A stretch of DNA of 64,000 bases from an uncultured Prevotellaceae bacterium (GCA_900318345.1 ONKD01000005.1:1-64000); one strand, 5' to 3'; counted from the first letter of the stretch, positions 24,507 through 34,077 are shown. Translations and numbers: made by a program. The notes: generated by a model from the letters alone, not told the origin.

Positions 24507-26492
24507 ATGAAAATTGATGAACAATACATAAAGAGCTTGCCTCTTACCACTAACAAGATAAATGTCACCTTTGATAAGGACGCTTTCTTTTCAAAGTACT
24601 CTATTGTGTCATACTATGGTACAGATAAAGAGTCGAGAAACCTAGCCTATGAGCAACTTGCTGATGTTCCTTGCGTTTCTGTTACTGGAGTTAGAGCACG
24701 GTGGAGAGGATTGCGCTTCCCTTCCACCCATTTCTTCATTCTTGCAGTTAAAGGCGAGGAGACGAACATTCTTAACAGCTTAAGAGATTATGATTACATC
24801 CGCTCACAAATTGATACGCTGGAAGAATATGACGAAGTGCTCCAGAAAAGGATTATTGCATCACTAGCCATCAACTCACTTGGGAAAAAGAAAAACAACA
24901 AGATGATGTACAATGATGGCTCGCTACTAATATGTGATGATAAGAACTTCAATATACCGAAATCAAGACAGGAACTTGTATGCTTGAAAATCGAGGTAAA
25001 CGAGTATATGAATCTTATCGCAAGAACCACCTCATTCTCAAATCCCTCATCTTTTAAGGAGCTTGCAAGACATAAGAATTGTGTCTTTAGAGTCAGCAAT
25101 GACATTGGTGGGTATCTATGGGAAGGGCGTTCTGTTAAGCCGATTGTTGTAAAGGACTTCAAAGATGGCGATTACAACCTAAAAGAGCTATACATTCTGA
25201 AGAAAAGATTTAGTGACAATAAAAACAACGTTCCATATTGGCCCTATAATAAAGAGAACTATACTCACGGAAAGCTTTTTGTTCTTTGGCAGGTAGTCAA
25301 TTCGGTTAATAAAGACTTCAAAGGTTTAGTAGAAATAGGTTTTTGCGATTTTCAGGTTTTACACTATGATGAATGCAAGACCGGAGATGACATGCTTTCA
25401 CTTTTGCGACAATACTTTTCTGGAAAGACCATTTATATAGACGATCCTTTTGGTACAGTAGCATCGAAGGAATTGATACTAAAGTTCAAGTCCGAGGTTA
25501 AATATCTCATGGGGGATTGCCTTATCTTCTCAAAAAAACATTCCAGTAATGACATGGTAATAAAGCTTTGTGAACCCAAAGAGCTGGCAGCTGACTGGAC
25601 CCATTACACACAATCGCTTTATAGATTAGCGCATAGCTGTAATGCACTTCAGCACATTACAGTTCAAGAGAACAAGAAAAATGAGATCACTAAAGCGAGT
25701 GCAAGACGCATCCTCATTGAGTTGCTTGTTAAGGATTCGCTTATCAACAGAATAATGCCTAAACAGTTGACAGAGTTAATGTCAGGTTGGACATTTTATC
25801 GGTATAAAATCAATAAAGACTTCGTTCATGGTGCATCTTTAGCTGTTGACCCAGATGGTTCCATGAACATTGAAGAGTATGGTTTGTCCCAGAATAGTCT
25901 TGGAGAAAATTTTGAGCAATTTGTTCAGGAACACTTAAAATTCAATGACTACGATAAGATTCGTGGAGGCCGGGATTACATGGCATTAGAAAAAAACGGC
26001 AATGTGTATCTGATCATTGATACTGACGAAATACCAATCCTCGATGTTGTTCTCATTGACGAAGGATATGACCAAGTGATTAATAAGGGGGAGACCGTTG
26101 CGATGTTCAAGCGTAAGAAGAATGTACATGAATATCTTCGTGGTTATATTGGATTCCATCTTTGGAAATCGGATGGCCTTGATGGAGAGAAAGACGCTGC
26201 GTATTCATATATCGCTGGCACCAATAGCGAGAACATGCAGATTATGCAGAACACAAAGATGGATAAAATGCCTAGAGCAAGGCGTATCTTTGTATTGAAT
26301 GAAGATAACCCCGAAGCAGTTAGCTCAGATATCAATGAAATCACGACGATGCTAAAGTTTGGATTTGGCCGTTGGAATGAGCTAATGACCTATCCGTTCC
26401 CATTCAAATTCCTGCAAGAGTATCTGGATGATGCATGTGAAACGGTCTTCTCTAAACACTGGAAAGACATAACCTACAGAGGAGATCTATGA
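24507..26492 (+). CDS. Unknown partner of the helicase-nuclease, possible PIWI-like C-terminus
   Basis: 661 residues from the ATG at 24507; a GTG at 24501 overlapping the previous TGA is an alternative start adding two residues. No family recognised with confidence. Visible blocks: VTGVRARWRGLRFPSTHFFILAV (about 50), a helical stretch, ELVCLKIEVNEYMNLIARTTSF (about 152), NVPYWPYNKENYTHGKLFVLWQVV (about 245), an IDDPFG block and a C-terminal GRWNELMTYPFPFKFLQEYLDD. The last block faintly resembles the C-terminal end of PIWI domains, but I cannot place the RNase H-like acidic residues, so this is a weak suggestion. Translationally coupled to the helicase. Confidence 0.6.
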   Translation: MKIDEQYIKSLPLTTNKINVTFDKDAFFSKYSIVSYYGTDKESRNLAYEQLADVPCVSVTGVRARWRGLRFPSTHFFILAVKGEETNILNSLRDYDYIRSQIDTLEEYDEVLQKRIIASLAINSLGKKKNNKMMYNDGSLLICDDKNFNIPKSRQELVCLKIEVNEYMNLIARTTSFSNPSSFKELARHKNCVFRVSNDIGGYLWEGRSVKPIVVKDFKDGDYNLKELYILKKRFSDNKNNVPYWPYNKENYTHGKLFVLWQVVNSVNKDFKGLVEIGFCDFQVLHYDECKTGDDMLSLLRQYFSGKTIYIDDPFGTVASKELILKFKSEVKYLMGDCLIFSKKHSSNDMVIKLCEPKELAADWTHYTQSLYRLAHSCNALQHITVQENKKNEITKASARRILIELLVKDSLINRIMPKQLTELMSGWTFYRYKINKDFVHGASLAVDPDGSMNIEEYGLSQNSLGENFEQFVQEHLKFNDYDKIRGGRDYMALEKNGNVYLIIDTDEIPILDVVLIDEGYDQVINKGETVAMFKRKKNVHEYLRGYIGFHLWKSDGLDGEKDAAYSYIAGTNSENMQIMQNTKMDKMPRARRIFVLNEDNPEAVSSDINEITTMLKFGFGRWNELMTYPFPFKFLQEYLDDACETVFSKHWKDITYRGDL

Positions 26493-26552
26493 GACATCAC
26501 AAGTTTTTCCGCTCCATACCCGTTCACACTGTAACACCATAGTCCGTTTTTT

Positions 26553-26985
26553 ATGACCGACCCTCCCACCAAAGAACAGCTCATTTCCTTGGTCGAATCT
26601 ATGTGTGAGGTCCAGGATAGAATGCTCGGCGCAAGAGGAATGCCTGAACATATCCAAAGACCTCACGTGGATAATATGGAGGCATTAAAAGCGCCGGTGT
26701 TTTTTCTGTGGGAGCTGCTTGGATATGGAACCGCGAGAGAATTGTCTGAAAAAGGCATTAAGAGGGTCTGGATGGCGAGTTTTATATCTTCACCGGGGGA
26801 ACTTGGGAGGGTGTCTATCGTTGCTTAGAGAGCACAAAATACCGATAACCGAGTATGATGGAGGGACCAGGCTGAGACAAACCCTAATCGATTTTTACTC
26901 GGATATGGTTGAACTGTATGTGTGTAACGCTATATTTTGCAAGCAAAGTATATATCAGCGATTGTATTGTATTGTTCAAGATTGA
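26553..26985 (+). pseudogene. Probable frameshifted small gene
   Basis: One frame runs from ATG 26553 to TAG 26828 (91 residues: MTDPPTKEQLISLVESMCEVQDRM...). Its last dozen residues lose protein character. The next frame continues with better-looking sequence (LLREHKIPITEYDGG ... LRQTLIDFYSDMVEL) to about 26985. Joining the frames near 26800 would give one protein of about 130 residues. It could also be two overlapping small genes. It converges on the recombinase gene, overlapping its 3' end. No family recognised. Confidence 0.35.
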
Positions 26986-29767
26986 TTCTCCTTGCCCTCG
27001 AACCATCATCGCCGAGACCAACAGACATCATATAACCAGGGCTGCCACCAAAGACATTACAAACAGGTGTCCATAGTTCTCTTGATCCAGTCCATTGTGA
27101 AACGAACTCAGGAGAGATGCCTTCACGATTTGATTCATCTATAACATTTAATCTTGAGGCTTTTTCATTTGTATTCGTCAATAGTCGTATCAGGAACTTC
27201 AAGCTCGCCATGGTATGACCATTCCATTTTAAAATGAATGACAAAGGTGTGGTTGAAGTTATGCCTAGAAAATGCTTCAAGCATGTAGCCACATTAACAT
27301 TATCTGTTGACTCTAGTACCGTTATGAACTGTTGATTCTTGTTTATTTCATGTTTCTCTGTAAGTAATATAATAAGTTTATCGATATCAAGATTATCACT
27401 ATTAAATAATATATAGTTTGTTCCTACTTTCTGTTTCTTAATTATTTTGTCTTCAATTCTCACATTCTCTCTAGAGGGCAAATCCAATGATTGCTCAGCA
27501 GGGTCAGATACTGCTTTTTGCTTGGCAAGGTAATCATCGTAAGCATCTTTTAGTTCTGGATACTTATTGAAATCAACCAGACTTCGTACCTTATTGAATA
27601 TTTTCTTCTCTGAAGGATAAGCATACTTGCAGCAATCATCGAACATTTTTAACACAGTATCCAATATCCACAATTGTTGTTTTCTTATATCGGCTTCTTG
27701 AACATTCGTTAACATGAAGTCGGGAATGGATTCATCTTTACCGCTATCAACATATGGGTTTAGAAGGTACATTCTTTCAATTGCCTGATTTCTCAGTTCG
27801 AAATAATTATCTGGCTCAGATTTAGCTATCTTGTATAAGTCGTCATTCAGTTTTAATTTCATTCTCTCAAAATGATTATCATAAGCATTTATAAGTAATA
27901 TGCGAACATCATTTTCATGTGTTTTGATGGTTGTAAAAAAAGTATTGAAATCTCCTTTTGTAATAGAATTATATAGCACAGTCTTAACATCATGGCTGCA
28001 ATTTGTGTTCTGAATTAACGCATCCAGCTTCATTGCTGGTGTCTTCTGCAATTCTTTAAAAACCAAGTCCCAGTCAATCCTTGATTTGAATTTTGAATTG
28101 TCGTCTTCTAACATTGTATCATCAGCAATGGGGCGGTTCTCTTGGATGAACTGCATCATTTTTAAAAAAACCACACGAAACTTCTCAATAGGCCACAAAA
28201 CTTTTAAATGATACATTATTTGACTTAAATATATCGCATCTGGATTCTCTGCACAAATTGTGTGTAATATATTCTCAAGACTTTCTATTGCGTCTTCAGG
28301 GACATGATTAGATTTTAAATAATCTATCAGTATTCTTATATTATTTAACCTTTCAGTATCTAAAATGATTTTCGGAATATCTGGTTTTGCATTCTCTTTG
28401 ATCTTTGCTTCAAAATTCTGCCAAAATAAAATAACATCTTCCTTAGATTTGAACCGTTGTTTATTCTCATCTACACTATCAATGATTGACTTTAGTTTGT
28501 CTTCAAAATAAGAATCTATTTCATCCACGTCATGCCCCTGAAAAACTTCGTTCATTTCATTAATAGCTTCATTAACTCTATTATTTAAGTTACGTATATA
28601 GTTTTCATAAACAATAACTTCATCTGATTCAAAGATGGAAGATGACCCTGAATCTGTAGAGATAGGCTGGATAGCCGTTGCTTCTTTATGTACAGAAGTT
28701 TCTGGCTCGTTTGGAATCTTCAATGATGAATCACAGGAAGAACCTGCATTGTCATCATCCATGTCACTGAACAAATCTGATTCGATTAGGTTGATTTCGT
28801 CTTCATCTGTGAGCTGAGCATAGATTCTTTTAATCATTTCATCACTGGCATGGCCTGTCATCCTTCTTAACCGTTCGGTACTCACGCCCTTTTTGAGCAT
28901 GTTTGTTATGAACGTACAACGAGCTGCATGGTTAGTTATTTCTTCATACAATGGGCCTTTCACTTCTGTTAGTACGGAATCAATTCTAACAATCTCCCTA
29001 TTTAGTCCCGCCTTTTTCGCTATCCTTCTAATCGCTTCATTGTATGTGCCATTGCCTTTACTGTTAACCCTGTCTTCAAAAACACTGGGCTTTATAAGCT
29101 TATGAGAATTAACCCTTTCCATCCACATTCTCATTTTAGGTCTCAAAGGAATATGAGCTTTAATATTCTCTTTAATGGTTGAAATGATAATGTACTCAAA
29201 TTTCTTTCCTTGCTTAACCTTGTATTTGCCCGTAAGTATTTTTGCCAAGTCCGATACCCTTTGCCCACACTCGATTTGAAGTAAGAATATGTCGCGATAC
29301 TCTTCATCAACAGGTTTAAGCCCCGAACAATTCTCTATTGCAATCACTTCATTGTCGAGCAGAGGGAAATGCCCCTTTTGGTCCTCTCTACGAGTATCCT
29401 CAACTTTAACCCAAACCACACGATTGGGTACAACTTCTTCGGGGCATAGTACATTATTTATCAGACGGGCAATCATGGAGCCGCAACGGTTCAACTGACC
29501 AACACCAAAATTCTTCTTTTTGCCATCCGCTTTAGTGAAGTTCATCTTATCAATCAGATACTCCTTGTACCGATTCAGTCCTTTCTGGCTAAGGATTTTC
29601 ATCGTCTTATCTCTTGCAGGTAAAGTATCAACAAAACGATAAAACTCACTCAAGAGAGATTCATTCTGCCGTTTGGTACTATCTTTTATTGAGGGCTTCA
29701 TCTTATGATAATGCTCCAATGCGTCAGCAATAACCTGCTTGATGTCTATTTTCTTTTTCTTGGCCAT
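26930..29767 (-). CDS. Tyrosine recombinase with 620-residue C-terminal extension, lacking the arm-binding domain
   Basis: 945 residues. Residues 10-110 form the SAM-like core-binding domain. The catalytic residues are visible: R170 (ECGQRVSDLAK), H280 and R283 (NHAARCTF), H306 (MTGHASDE) and Y316 (RIYAQL). It is a close paralogue of the next gene's product from about residue 10 to 330, but lacks its N-terminal arm-binding domain and instead carries about 620 extra residues: an acidic Ser-rich linker, helical repeats and a C-terminal block (LSFILKWNGHTMASLKFLIRLL) reminiscent of Bacteroidales regulator domains. Such a fusion is unusual. Likely role: site-specific integration or excision, possibly regulated by the extension. 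Confidence 0.85.
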   Translation of the reverse strand: MAKKKKIDIKQVIADALEHYHKMKPSIKDSTKRQNESLLSEFYRFVDTLPARDKTMKILSQKGLNRYKEYLIDKMNFTKADGKKKNFGVGQLNRCGSMIARLINNVLCPEEVVPNRVVWVKVEDTRREDQKGHFPLLDNEVIAIENCSGLKPVDEEYRDIFLLQIECGQRVSDLAKILTGKYKVKQGKKFEYIIISTIKENIKAHIPLRPKMRMWMERVNSHKLIKPSVFEDRVNSKGNGTYNEAIRRIAKKAGLNREIVRIDSVLTEVKGPLYEEITNHAARCTFITNMLKKGVSTERLRRMTGHASDEMIKRIYAQLTDEDEINLIESDLFSDMDDDNAGSSCDSSLKIPNEPETSVHKEATAIQPISTDSGSSSIFESDEVIVYENYIRNLNNRVNEAINEMNEVFQGHDVDEIDSYFEDKLKSIIDSVDENKQRFKSKEDVILFWQNFEAKIKENAKPDIPKIILDTERLNNIRILIDYLKSNHVPEDAIESLENILHTICAENPDAIYLSQIMYHLKVLWPIEKFRVVFLKMMQFIQENRPIADDTMLEDDNSKFKSRIDWDLVFKELQKTPAMKLDALIQNTNCSHDVKTVLYNSITKGDFNTFFTTIKTHENDVRILLINAYDNHFERMKLKLNDDLYKIAKSEPDNYFELRNQAIERMYLLNPYVDSGKDESIPDFMLTNVQEADIRKQQLWILDTVLKMFDDCCKYAYPSEKKIFNKVRSLVDFNKYPELKDAYDDYLAKQKAVSDPAEQSLDLPSRENVRIEDKIIKKQKVGTNYILFNSDNLDIDKLIILLTEKHEINKNQQFITVLESTDNVNVATCLKHFLGITSTTPLSFILKWNGHTMASLKFLIRLLTNTNEKASRLNVIDESNREGISPEFVSQWTGSRELWTPVCNVFGGSPGYMMSVGLGDDGSRARRINLEQYNTIADIYFACKI

Positions 29768-29913
29768 ATCTTGATAGGTTTATCGTTTGAAGGTTCAACA
29801 ACGTTGTTGATTATATTACCGCAAATATAATCAATAAAACCTAAATAGTTACGTCTTAGTTTAATTAATTGTTCATTGGCAATGCTGGCACTTGTTCGCA
29901 AGAATGAAATCAT

Positions 29914-31293
29914 TTATACTTCATCGTCTTCTACATCACTATACAAGTCGGATTCGATTCGGTTGATTTCATCATCGACTGTGAGTTGAGCATAGACCCG
30001 TTTAATCATTTCATCATTGGCGTGCCCTGTCATCCGGCACAATCCTTCAGGACTAACGCCCTTCCTGATCATATTAGTAATGAACGTGCATCTAGCATCG
30101 TGGCTAGACACCGTCTTATATAACGGTTTTCTTACTTCTTTTTGAGTCGAATCAATCTTGACTATCTCCCTGTCTAATCCTGCTTTCCTGGCAATTCTAC
30201 GTATCGCTTCATTATATGTATTGTTGCCTTTACCTCTTGTCTTTTCTTCAAACTCTACTGGGTCAACAAGCTTTTGACTCTTGATTCTTTCCATCAACAT
30301 TGTCATCCTGGGCGTTAAGGGAATAATCGCTTTGATATTCTCCTTCATTGTCGAAACGACGATATACTTGTATTTTTTACCTTGCTTGACCTTGTAGTTT
30401 CCGGTGAGCAGTTTGGCCAAGTCGGATACACGCTGACCACACTCAAGATGGAGCAAAAACACATCGCGGTATTCTTCTTCAACAGGGGTTAGGCCAGGGC
30501 AATTCTCAATCGCAGTGACTTCATCGTCCAAAAGAGGAATATGTCCCATCTGGTCTTCTCTGCGGGGATCCTCCACTTTGATCCAAACAACGGGGCTTGA
30601 GACCTCTTCTTTAGGGACAAGCACTTTGTTAATTAGTAATGCGATGATGGCTCCACAACGGTTCAACTGACCGACACCAAAGTTTCTCTTAGTGTCACCA
30701 GCTTTGCTTTTGTTCATTTTATTAATCAGGTGTTCCTTGTACATGTTCAAGCCGCTCTGACTGAAGATCTGCATTGTCTTGTCTTTTTCAGGTAGGGTGT
30801 CAACAAAGCGAGCAAATTCACTAAGGAGTGATTCACTCTGCCGTTTTGTGCTGTCCTTAATTGATGGCTTGACGTAATTATGGTAATGATACAGTGCGTC
30901 CATAATAGTCGCGTACGGATCGAAGTTCGTTTTAGCCACATCCTGATAAATGAATTGTTTGAGAGTTGCCACAATATCCGTGACATCATTTTCACATAGA
31001 TACTCAATAAATTCAGCAAAATAGCGCCTGAACCGGGCTAATCTTTCATTGGCAATCATGTTATTCTGATTGTCCTGCTTGCTCAAGGTGTTTGAAACAA
31101 CGGCAAGTTCCTTCTTGGAATTCCACTGTTTTGGATACACTCTCACCCCGGTTGAGTACCGATACTGCTTGCCTTCAATAAAAGCAACGAAGTAGATTTT
31201 TCGTGGTCCAGAGGCTGTAGATCTACGCAGGTAAAATCTTGACTTGATTTCACCATAGTACTTCTGACGCTTGTCATTGATAATCATGCTCAT
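29914..31293 (-). CDS. Tyrosine recombinase/integrase with arm-binding domain
   Basis: 459 residues from the ATG at 31293 (MSMIINDKRQKYYGEIKSRF); the reading frame is open 66 bases further upstream, but that part looks untranslated. N-terminal arm-type domain (KIYFVAFIEGKQYRYSTGVRVYPKQWN), SAM-like domain (NYVKPSIKDSTKRQSESLL), then the catalytic domain with ECGQRVSDLAKLL (Arg), SSHDARCTF (His, Arg), MTGHANDE (His) and RVYAQL (Tyr nucleophile). Standard length for Bacteroidales integrases. It lies 146 bases upstream of its longer paralogue on the same strand, and next to direct repeats at the probable edge of the element. Confidence 0.9.
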   Translation of the reverse strand: MSMIINDKRQKYYGEIKSRFYLRRSTASGPRKIYFVAFIEGKQYRYSTGVRVYPKQWNSKKELAVVSNTLSKQDNQNNMIANERLARFRRYFAEFIEYLCENDVTDIVATLKQFIYQDVAKTNFDPYATIMDALYHYHNYVKPSIKDSTKRQSESLLSEFARFVDTLPEKDKTMQIFSQSGLNMYKEHLINKMNKSKAGDTKRNFGVGQLNRCGAIIALLINKVLVPKEEVSSPVVWIKVEDPRREDQMGHIPLLDDEVTAIENCPGLTPVEEEYRDVFLLHLECGQRVSDLAKLLTGNYKVKQGKKYKYIVVSTMKENIKAIIPLTPRMTMLMERIKSQKLVDPVEFEEKTRGKGNNTYNEAIRRIARKAGLDREIVKIDSTQKEVRKPLYKTVSSHDARCTFITNMIRKGVSPEGLCRMTGHANDEMIKRVYAQLTVDDEINRIESDLYSDVEDDEV

Positions 31294-31620
31294 AATTCTC
31301 AAAAGTGTGTTAGTAAACTGTGTTAGTAAAGTGTACAAAAACGCCCAAAAAATGGGCAAAAATTGACTGTTTTCGGTAGTATTTGAACACTTCTTATCAC
31401 GTCACTCTTGAGCCGATTTGGTTTAAAACTTCATCGCAACCGCTTGTGATATAGATAATTAGATCAACCAAAAAGTTTGGCACGGTAATTGCTGATATAG
31501 GTTCGAACTCATAATTTTTGGAGGTTTTTTAGGGTTAAACAAGATTGTCAGCATGGCTCGGGAGGGTAGTGCTGATTTATTTTTATGTCCTATAGGGCTA
31601 TCATAAATCGATCCTATCTG

Positions 31621-31690
31621 GCATAATGCCCTCTGTTACAACAATCTCAGCCAGCATAATACCCCTCTATTACAACAATTTCATCCTGCA
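31621..31690. repeat. Imperfect 33-34 base direct repeats at the integrase-proximal edge
   Basis: GCATAATGCCCTCTGTTACAACAAT... starts at 31621 and GCATAATACCCCTCTATTACAACAAT... at 31654, with a third start (GCAAAATATC) at 31688. The first two share about 27 of 33 bases. They lie about 330 bases from the integrase start, where attachment or arm-binding sites are expected. The remaining gap 31294-31826 holds no gene I can see; it contains a GGTTCGAACTC motif at about 31499-31509 without a fold around it. Confidence 0.5.
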
Positions 31691-31782
31691 AAATATCGTA
31701 GAACGACCTCGGCGCCGGTGTTTTTGTTCGGCAAGGATTTGGAAAAATCGGGTGGGGGATAGCCTGAACGGGATATTTCTTG

Positions 31783-31790
31783 TAACTTTG
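31783..31790 (+). promoter_or_regulatory. Promoter -7 box of the acetyltransferase gene
   Basis: TAACTTTG, an exact TAnnTTTG box, 37 bases before the ATG at 31827. No clear -33 TTG upstream. Confidence 0.5.
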
Positions 31791-31826
31791 CGGCAAAACG
31801 GCAAAACGGGAAAATAAAGAATCATC

Positions 31827-32381
31827 ATGACCGAGAAAGAGAAAATGTTGTCGGGCGAACTGTATGATGCCTGCGACGAGCAACTGCTCAAGGAACTGAA
31901 CGAGACCAAGGAGGTCATCCACCGCTATAACCAGCTCTCGCCGAGCGACATGACGGGCCGCCTAGAGGTGCTAAAGGGGCTGCTGGGACATGTGGGCGAT
32001 GACAATATCCTCATCAATCAGCCATTCTACTGCGACTATGGCAAGCACATCAGCGTGGGCAAACGGTTCTTTGCCAACTTCAACTTCACGGTGCTAGATG
32101 AGGCGCTGGTGACCATTGGTGACGATTGCTTCATCGGCCCCAACGTGAGTATCTACACGGCTTGCCACAGCACTGACCCCAGGGAGCGCAACGCGCGCCG
32201 CGAGTGGGCCAGGGCGGTGACCATCGGCGACAACGTGTGGATTGGTGGCAGCGTGACGATTCTGGCTGGCGTGACGATAGGCGATAACGTGACAATCGGT
32301 GCCGGATCGGTGGTCACTCGTGACATCCCGTCCAACACTGTTGCCGTGGGCAATCCCTGCCGACCCATCAAGTCCATCTGA
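31827..32381 (+). CDS. maa: Maltose/sugar O-acetyltransferase (left-handed beta-helix)
   Basis: 184 residues. An N-terminal Mac domain (MTEKEKMLSGELYDACDEQL) is followed by hexapeptide repeats forming a left-handed beta-helix: ISVGKRFFANFNFTVLD, VTIGDDCFIGPNVSIYTACHS (catalytic His about 113), VTIGDNVWIGGSVTILAGVTIGDNVTIGAGSVVTRDIPSNTVAVGNPCR. It transfers acetyl from acetyl-CoA to a sugar hydroxyl. Length and motifs are typical of the maltose/galactoside acetyltransferase family; the sugar is unknown. First chromosomal-looking gene beyond the integrases. Confidence 0.85.
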   Translation: MTEKEKMLSGELYDACDEQLLKELNETKEVIHRYNQLSPSDMTGRLEVLKGLLGHVGDDNILINQPFYCDYGKHISVGKRFFANFNFTVLDEALVTIGDDCFIGPNVSIYTACHSTDPRERNARREWARAVTIGDNVWIGGSVTILAGVTIGDNVTIGAGSVVTRDIPSNTVAVGNPCRPIKSI

Positions 32382-32404
32382 GCCGCTAGGCAAGCAACGA
32401 GTGC

Positions 32405-32956
32405 CTATTTCAATTTGTCTTTTTCCTTACCGCCGTTGGGCATCAGATAGCCATAGTGGATGCTGTTGAGGCGTCTCATCCATCCTTTCAGGAAAACAGC
32501 GTTCTTGCCCTTGGCGATGCGTTCAAAGTGGGCTTTCCTCTCATTCCAGATGAGGTTAAACAATTCCTCGCCTTTCATGGAGTTGATTTTGGCCAGTGAT
32601 TTCTTGCCGATGATGCCGTCGGCCGTCAACCCGAGTCGTCGCTGCAGGAAGCTGATGTATCTGGGGCCGCTCATCCAAATCCAATCGACGAAAATATAGG
32701 CAACCCACTCATCGTTGATCTGGTCGGCTTTAATCCGGCCCCAATAGCCCCAGCGCAAAACAGCGTTCCAGGTTTTGTCTGAGATGTTCTTCAAGTCTGT
32801 CACCGTTGGACGTTTATATCCCTTGGCCTTGCAGTATTGGCGATAGGTCGCTAGGGTTACCCCCTTCATTGTCGCTCCGCCTGAATCGTTGGGGTGGTTG
32901 CTGAAACCGCCTTCCCAACTGCGGCAAAAGATGCCATATTTTTCAATCCGTTCCAT
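32405..32956 (-). CDS. GH108-type peptidoglycan hydrolase (phage endolysin-like)
   Basis: 183 residues, no signal peptide. The N-terminal GH108 domain has EGGFSNHPNDSGGATMKGVTLATY with the catalytic Glu at about 15. The C-terminal part (YISFLQRRLGLTADGIIGKKSLAKIN) matches the associated peptidoglycan-binding domain. It cleaves the glycan of peptidoglycan. Such genes come from prophages, and absence of a signal sequence fits holin-dependent export, but no other phage genes are visible here. It converges on the acetyltransferase gene with 23 bases between stops. Confidence 0.85.
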   Translation of the reverse strand: MERIEKYGIFCRSWEGGFSNHPNDSGGATMKGVTLATYRQYCKAKGYKRPTVTDLKNISDKTWNAVLRWGYWGRIKADQINDEWVAYIFVDWIWMSGPRYISFLQRRLGLTADGIIGKKSLAKINSMKGEELFNLIWNERKAHFERIAKGKNAVFLKGWMRRLNSIHYGYLMPNGGKEKDKLK

Positions 32957-33160
32957 GAGATAAGCGCTATTTATGTGATTAATTTTTGCAAAGATAAACC
33001 ATTAATCGATATGGAGCAGGCAAAGACCACATAAAAAAGCGTGGCAGTGCAATGTTTTTCGTGTTAGATGCAACAAATGCCGTTACGGTCTTGGGTGACC
33101 ATAACGGCTTGATGCGTTATTGGGTCGCAACACTCGTTGCGACGGCCCTGTTACAGGGGA

Positions 33161-33313
33161 TTACTTATAAACGGTATCGCTAACAGTGAGGCTGTAACGA
33201 CCCTTTGCGCGACGACGGGCAAGCACCTTGCGGCCGTCAGCGGTGCTCATGCGACTACGGAAGCCATGCTTGTTGGCTTTCTTACGGTTCGAGGGTTGGA
33301 ATGTTCTTTTCAT
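33161..33313 (-). CDS. rpmH: 50S ribosomal protein L34
   Basis: 50 residues. The minus-strand ATG at 33313 gives [20 protein letters not shown], then [22 protein letters not shown] and a short tail to TAA at 33161. This is the full signature of L34: the TFQPS start and the GFRSRM and GR.VL..RR.KGR blocks. It belongs to the large ribosomal subunit. It is missed by ORF cut-offs of 60 residues. A near-perfect promoter (33366-33397) lies upstream, divergent from efp. Confidence 0.97.
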   Translation of the reverse strand: MKRTFQPSNRKKANKHGFRSRMSTADGRKVLARRRAKGRYSLTVSDTVYK

Positions 33314-33365
33314 TGTTTATCTCTGTTTTTTAGTTTGTTCCGAAAAATTTTCGCAAAATGCGGTG

Positions 33366-33397
33366 CAAAATTAGTCCTTTTTTTCAAATTACACAAA
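33366..33397 (-). promoter_or_regulatory. rpmH promoter
   Basis: On the minus strand TTTG (33397-33394), 20 bases, then TAATTTTG (33373-33366): an ideal Bacteroidota -33/-7 promoter, 53 bases before the rpmH ATG. Confidence 0.8.
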
Positions 33398-33423
33398 TCC
33401 AAATGCATTTTTGCAGAAAACTT

Positions 33424-33454
33424 TTTGCTTTTTTTCTCAAAATCACTAATTTTG
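33424..33454 (+). promoter_or_regulatory. efp promoter
   Basis: TTTG (33424-33427), 19 bases, then TAATTTTG (33447-33454), followed by CACC. Divergent from the rpmH promoter; leader about 50 bases. Confidence 0.8.
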
Positions 33455-33513
33455 CACCCTCAAACGACTGAGAACAAACAATATTCACATAAAATAATTA
33501 TAGCACTACAATT

Positions 33514-34077
33514 ATGATTAATGCTCAAGACATTAAGAACGGAACGTGCATCCGCCTGGATGGCGATCTGTATTTCTGCATCGAATTCCTGCATGTAAAG
33601 CCCGGTAAGGGTAACACCTTTATGCGCACCAAGCTGAAAAACGTCGTTGATGGCCGCGTGCTGGAGCGTCGTTTCAACATCGGTGAGAAGCTCGAGGACG
33701 TGCGCGTGGAGCGTCGCCCCTATCAGTACCTGTACATGGATGGCAACGATGCCATGTTCATGAACAACGAGACTTTTGAGCAGATTCCCATCGACAAGAA
33801 CCTCATCACTGGTGCCGACTACATGAAGGAAGGTGACATCGTGGAAGTTGTCAGCGACGCTTCGACCGAGACCGTCCTCTTTGCCGAGATGCCCATCAAG
33901 ACCCAGCTCAAGATCACTTACACTGAGCCCGGCGTCAAAGGTGACACCGCCACCAACACCCTCAAGCCCGCCACAGTCGAGACCGGCGCCACCGTGCGTG
34001 TGCCCTTGTTCATCGACACCGACGAGATCATCGAGGTCGACACCCGTGACGGCAGCTACGTTGGCCGCGTGCGCTAA
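33514..34077 (+). CDS. efp: Elongation factor P
   Basis: 187 residues, the usual length. Domain I (KOW-like) has [19 protein letters not shown], with the lysine at the tip (Lys32) in the position modified in many bacteria. Domains II and III follow ([66 protein letters not shown], the family end). It binds the ribosome between P and E sites and rescues stalling at polyproline. Its own promoter and a downstream terminator (34108-34136) mark it as monocistronic. Confidence 0.97.
   Translation: MINAQDIKNGTCIRLDGDLYFCIEFLHVKPGKGNTFMRTKLKNVVDGRVLERRFNIGEKLEDVRVERRPYQYLYMDGNDAMFMNNETFEQIPIDKNLITGADYMKEGDIVEVVSDASTETVLFAEMPIKTQLKITYTEPGVKGDTATNTLKPATVETGATVRVPLFIDTDEIIEVDTRDGSYVGRVR

Noticed and set aside
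31496..31520. GGTTCGAACTC motif resembling a tRNA T-arm near the integrase
   Set aside because: The flanking bases do not form a T-stem or acceptor stem, so a tRNA fragment at an attachment site is not supported.
33137..33517. 126-codon plus-strand ORF
   Set aside because: It is the antisense shadow of rpmH and its promoter.
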